Part shown: positions 61,645-64,000 of the stretch, piece after piece
Layout: the number at the start of each line of letters is the position of its first letter
Position numbering within the stretch: position 1 is the stretch's first letter
From: Rhodanobacter glycinis
GTDB lineage: Bacteria > Pseudomonadota > Gammaproteobacteria > Xanthomonadales > Rhodanobacteraceae
Assembly: GCF_900114325.1 (NCBI RefSeq)
Contig: NZ_FOSR01000013.1
Coordinates: forward strand, 1-64,000
DNA: 64,000 nucleotides
Direction: 5' to 3'
The notes under the pieces: model-generated
Told to the model about the DNA's origin: nothing
What the model saw: only the letters and a program-made list of their open reading frames with translations
The model's database searches: none
Made by a program: the position numbers and the translations under genes

Positions 61645-62181
61645 ATGTTCCGTCTGCGCACCACCACCACCTTGAGTCTGTTGGCGATGGCCATCGGCAT
61701 CGGCGGTACGGCATGGCTCAGCCAGCAGACCGCCGGCTGGGCCGGGTTGCCCGCGCATGCGGCGCGCTGGCCCACCTATCACCATGCGATAGCGCAACGG
61801 CGGCATCACTCGCATGCGCCGTGGCTGGCGGTGCATCGGACCCGGCCCGAAGCGACGACGGCGATGGACGTGCAGGCGGCGACGCCGGCACCGGTCGAAC
61901 TGGTGCCGGTCAGCATGCCGACGCGCCCGGTGCCGTACGCGGCGATGCGCCATCATCTGCAAGGCCAGGTGCTGCTGCATGTGCAGGTGGACGGGCAGGG
62001 GCGCGTGACTGCCGCCAGCGTGGCCGATTCCAGTGGCGATGCGGTGCTGGATGCGCACGCCCTGGCCACCGTGCGCGACTGGCGTTTCGCGGTGCCGACC
62101 GGTCATCCCGACGGTGCCAGCGGCGAACTGCCGATGCACTTCACCGCAGGCGATGAACGTCAGCTCGCGCAGGTACCTTGA
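61645..62181 (+). CDS. Short TonB C-terminal-domain protein
   Basis: 178 residues from the ATG at 61645; earlier in-frame starts read through the repeat. An N-terminal transmembrane anchor (LSLLAMAIGIGGTAWLS, residues about 9-25) is followed by a short His-rich stretch (YHHAIAQRRHHSHAPW). A TonB-like domain follows: PVELVPVSMPTRPVPYAAMRHHLQGQVLLHVQVDGQGRVTAASVADSSGDAVLDAHALATVRDWRF. Classic TonB carries a long Pro-rich spacer that spans the periplasm; it is absent here, so this is unlikely to be the main TonB. It may be an energy transducer of limited reach or a TonB-fold accessory. No exbB/exbD nearby. Confidence 0.8.
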   Translation: MFRLRTTTTLSLLAMAIGIGGTAWLSQQTAGWAGLPAHAARWPTYHHAIAQRRHHSHAPWLAVHRTRPEATTAMDVQAATPAPVELVPVSMPTRPVPYAAMRHHLQGQVLLHVQVDGQGRVTAASVADSSGDAVLDAHALATVRDWRFAVPTGHPDGASGELPMHFTAGDERQLAQVP

Positions 62182-62223
62182 AGTCGCTTCAGCGCCGACC
62201 CGACGGGTGCGTGAAACCCTCGC

Positions 62224-64000
62224 TCAGAGGATGCCTTTCACCCCGGCACCGAACGCGGTGATCAGCCGGGTGATCACCGACTTGGGCGAGAGCGCCACGT
62301 CGGGGAAGTCGCCCACCGGCTTGTAGCAGCTGTAGAACGCCGGATCGAACGGCGACATCGGCGTGCAGCCGGGCTTGAGGTCGTAGCTGGTGGCGTAGCG
62401 GAACGGCCACAGGTCGAACAGCGGCAGTTTTTCCGAAACGTCGCCGATGAGCTGGCTGATGCCGCCGAGTACCGGCACGGTGGGCCGGCGCGCGCCGATC
62501 ACCCAGGCGTTTTCCGGCTGGGTATCGCGCAGGATCGAATTGCGCAGTTCGGTGGCGAAGCGCGGATCGTAGACGATCACGCCGGCCTCGGTGTTGTAAT
62601 GATCCGAGCGCGGGTCGAAGTTGTGCGAGCCGACCATCGCGAAACGATCGTCCACCACCAGCGACTTGGCGTGCAGTGCAAAGCGCCGCCCGGTGCTTTG
62701 CAGTGGGGCGGGCCGGTTGCGTCGGCCATTGCTGCCGAACAGTCCGGGGCGACGCGCGGTGCCGGCGAAGTGCCCGCGGTCGTCTTCCGCATCCAGTTTC
62801 ACGTTCTTGCCGGCCGCGCTGCCGCGATGGGTGCCGTGGTCGGTGGGGGCGAAATCCTCGTCCCGCACGTTCGCCTGCTCGTAGGCCTCGGCGGCGCTGT
62901 CGGCATGCGGTTTCAGCTCGTGGATCTCGAAACCGAACTTGGTGAGATAGCGTTTGCGATGCTTGAACGACAGCGCATACACCGCGAAGGCATCGGTGGA
63001 TGCCAGCGAATTGGTGGAGACGATGATGCGCGGTGGCGGGACGTCCTTGTGCAGGCGCTCGAAGATTTTCCGCGCGTGCTTGCTCATGACCAGGTAGGGC
63101 GTCTGCAGAATCACTTCGTGCTTGGCATCGGCGACCATGCGCATCAGGTGCGCCGTGAATATGTGAGCGCTGCGCTTGTGCGGGTCGTCGGTTTTTGCCG
63201 GCAGATCGCTGAAATAATCCACCTTGCCGGTGCGCAGGCTGTTGTCGATCAGATGCAATTCGAGCCAGTCGGGGTCTTCCGCCTCGGCCTGCGCGCGGGC
63301 TACGCGCGCAGGCCGAGCGTAGTGCGGCGCGGGCCAGGTGGGTGCGCTGGCATCCTCGCGGATGCGCCGGTTGAGGTCGCGCAGATGGGTCAGCGCCACC
63401 GAGCGCTTGTGATGCCAGAACAGCTTGAAGCTCGCGGCCATCTCCTTCGCGGTGGGTCCGCCGACCATCACTTCGCGGTCGACGTAATCGAAATTGTCGT
63501 CCCAGTTGAAATAGCGGTCCTGGTAATTGCGCCCGCCGGTGATGCCGATGGCGTCGTCCACCAGCAGCAGCTTGTTGTGCATGCGCTGGTTGAACTTCAT
63601 GAAGCAGCACATGAGGCCGGCGGCGAATTCCAGCGGCGGCGTCTGGGCGTCATGGAAGGTGGGGTTGTACAACTTCACCTGCAGGTTGGGGCTGACCCGG
63701 GCGAGGCGATCAAGCAGACCGAGGTCGTCGAACGAGAACAGCTGGTCGGCGAGGATGCGCACGTGCACGCCGCGGCGCGCAGCCTGCACCAGCTCGTTGA
63801 GCACGAGCTGGCCGATGTCGTCCTCGTCCCAGATATAGGTTTGCACGTCGATGCTGCGGCGCGCCGCACGGATCAGGCTGATGCGTGCCACCAGCGCCGC
63901 CTGGCTGTCGTCGAGCAGGGTGACGGTGTTCACCGGGTGCTGTGGCGTCGAGTCGGCGATCGACTTGTCGGCCGCCTGCAGCAGCGGTGACGGCAGCGCG
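62224..64000 (-). CDS. Phospholipase-D-family protein (cardiolipin-synthase-like), N-terminus outside window
   Basis: The reverse-strand frame ends at 62224 and remains open to the right edge (592 codons visible), so the start lies beyond the window. A GTG at 63933 gives 569 residues, but sequence upstream of it (ALPSPLLQAADKSIADSTPQHP) is also coding-like. Two HKD motifs: MHNKLLLVDDAIGITGGRN (H-x-K-x4-D) and LHAKSLVVDDRFAMVGSHNFD. The first half also has ISLIRAARRSIDVQTYIWDEDDIG and IRILADQLFSF. Expected activity is phosphodiester transfer or hydrolysis on phospholipids (for example cardiolipin synthesis). The C-terminal part beyond the second HKD carries no known motif. Confidence 0.88.
   Translation of the reverse strand, partial: ALPSPLLQAADKSIADSTPQHPVNTVTLLDDSQAALVARISLIRAARRSIDVQTYIWDEDDIGQLVLNELVQAARRGVHVRILADQLFSFDDLGLLDRLARVSPNLQVKLYNPTFHDAQTPPLEFAAGLMCCFMKFNQRMHNKLLLVDDAIGITGGRNYQDRYFNWDDNFDYVDREVMVGGPTAKEMAASFKLFWHHKRSVALTHLRDLNRRIREDASAPTWPAPHYARPARVARAQAEAEDPDWLELHLIDNSLRTGKVDYFSDLPAKTDDPHKRSAHIFTAHLMRMVADAKHEVILQTPYLVMSKHARKIFERLHKDVPPPRIIVSTNSLASTDAFAVYALSFKHRKRYLTKFGFEIHELKPHADSAAEAYEQANVRDEDFAPTDHGTHRGSAAGKNVKLDAEDDRGHFAGTARRPGLFGSNGRRNRPAPLQSTGRRFALHAKSLVVDDRFAMVGSHNFDPRSDHYNTEAGVIVYDPRFATELRNSILRDTQPENAWVIGARRPTVPVLGGISQLIGDVSEKLPLFDLWPFRYATSYDLKPGCTPMSPFDPAFYSCYKPVGDFPDVALSPKSVITRLITAFGAGVKGIL

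Noticed and set aside
62599-63990. A 463-codon plus-strand frame
   Set aside because: Antisense shadow of the phospholipase-D gene, which has two HKD motifs on the reverse strand.

Overview
This window is chromosomal DNA from a high-GC gammaproteobacterium, most likely Rhodanobacteraceae/Xanthomonadaceae (Dyella, Rhodanobacter, Luteibacter or a relative). The grounds are the GC-rich codon use, an Oar-like TonB-dependent receptor beside a TPR-sulfotransferase, the zwf-pgl-edd-eda cluster under a GntR regulator, and many short dispersed palindromic repeats of the kind common in this order. I see no tRNA, rRNA, CRISPR array, transposase or integrase. The assignment is inference from gene content; no search was run.

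Layout. 1-3944 (-) is the N-terminal 1,314 codons of a giant secreted Ig-like/FN3 repeat protein that runs off the left edge. Diverging from it are three tandem phage-tail-collar (microcystin-dependent protein type) genes, a GNAT acetyltransferase and a convergent DUF6916 gene (4206-6708). An orphan RND efflux permease (6803-9973, -) follows, then a btuB-like receptor (10501-12426, -) under a clear cobalamin riboswitch (about 12571-12785). An AT-rich leader precedes an Oar-like TonB receptor (13652-16921), which converges through a perfect 20-bp stem on a TPR-sulfotransferase gene. mqsRA (18698-19398) has a recognisable operator.

Central metabolism and small genes. gntR is divergent from zwf-pgl-edd-eda (19570-25712), the Entner-Doudoroff route, with two inverted copies of a 16-bp motif in the divergent promoter region. 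Next come a secreted CBM5/12-CBM56-GH64 beta-1,3-glucanase behind two LacI-type palindromes, a MATE-phzF pair, a DUF2239 gene, an EamA-type transporter, an S10 peptidase, an NTF2-like protein, a HAD phosphatase, and a large lhr helicase gene (35498-40351, -). The lhr frame carries four repeat-element insertions and stays open through all of them.

Right half. A trypsin-like secreted protease, an alpha/beta hydrolase, an XRE regulator, an AraC regulator flanked by two paralogous ~85-residue proteins, then a MarR-led drug-efflux cluster (marR, NodT-type outer-membrane lipoprotein, EmrA-like adaptor, two tandem EmrB-like MFS genes, FUSC-family gene; 46470-55147). After that come a PagL-like lipid A deacylase (-), ntrBC, a GNAT gene, an unrecognised 378-residue protein (-) divergent from a thiolase, a short TonB-domain protein, and a phospholipase-D-family protein truncated by the right edge.

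The observations I rate highest are the repeat elements domesticated in frame in lhr, the non-prophage triple collar/GNAT/DUF6916 cassette, the inverted 16-bp operator pair between gntR and zwf, the likely leaderless palindrome-controlled marR, and the small paralog pair with a strongly conserved core.
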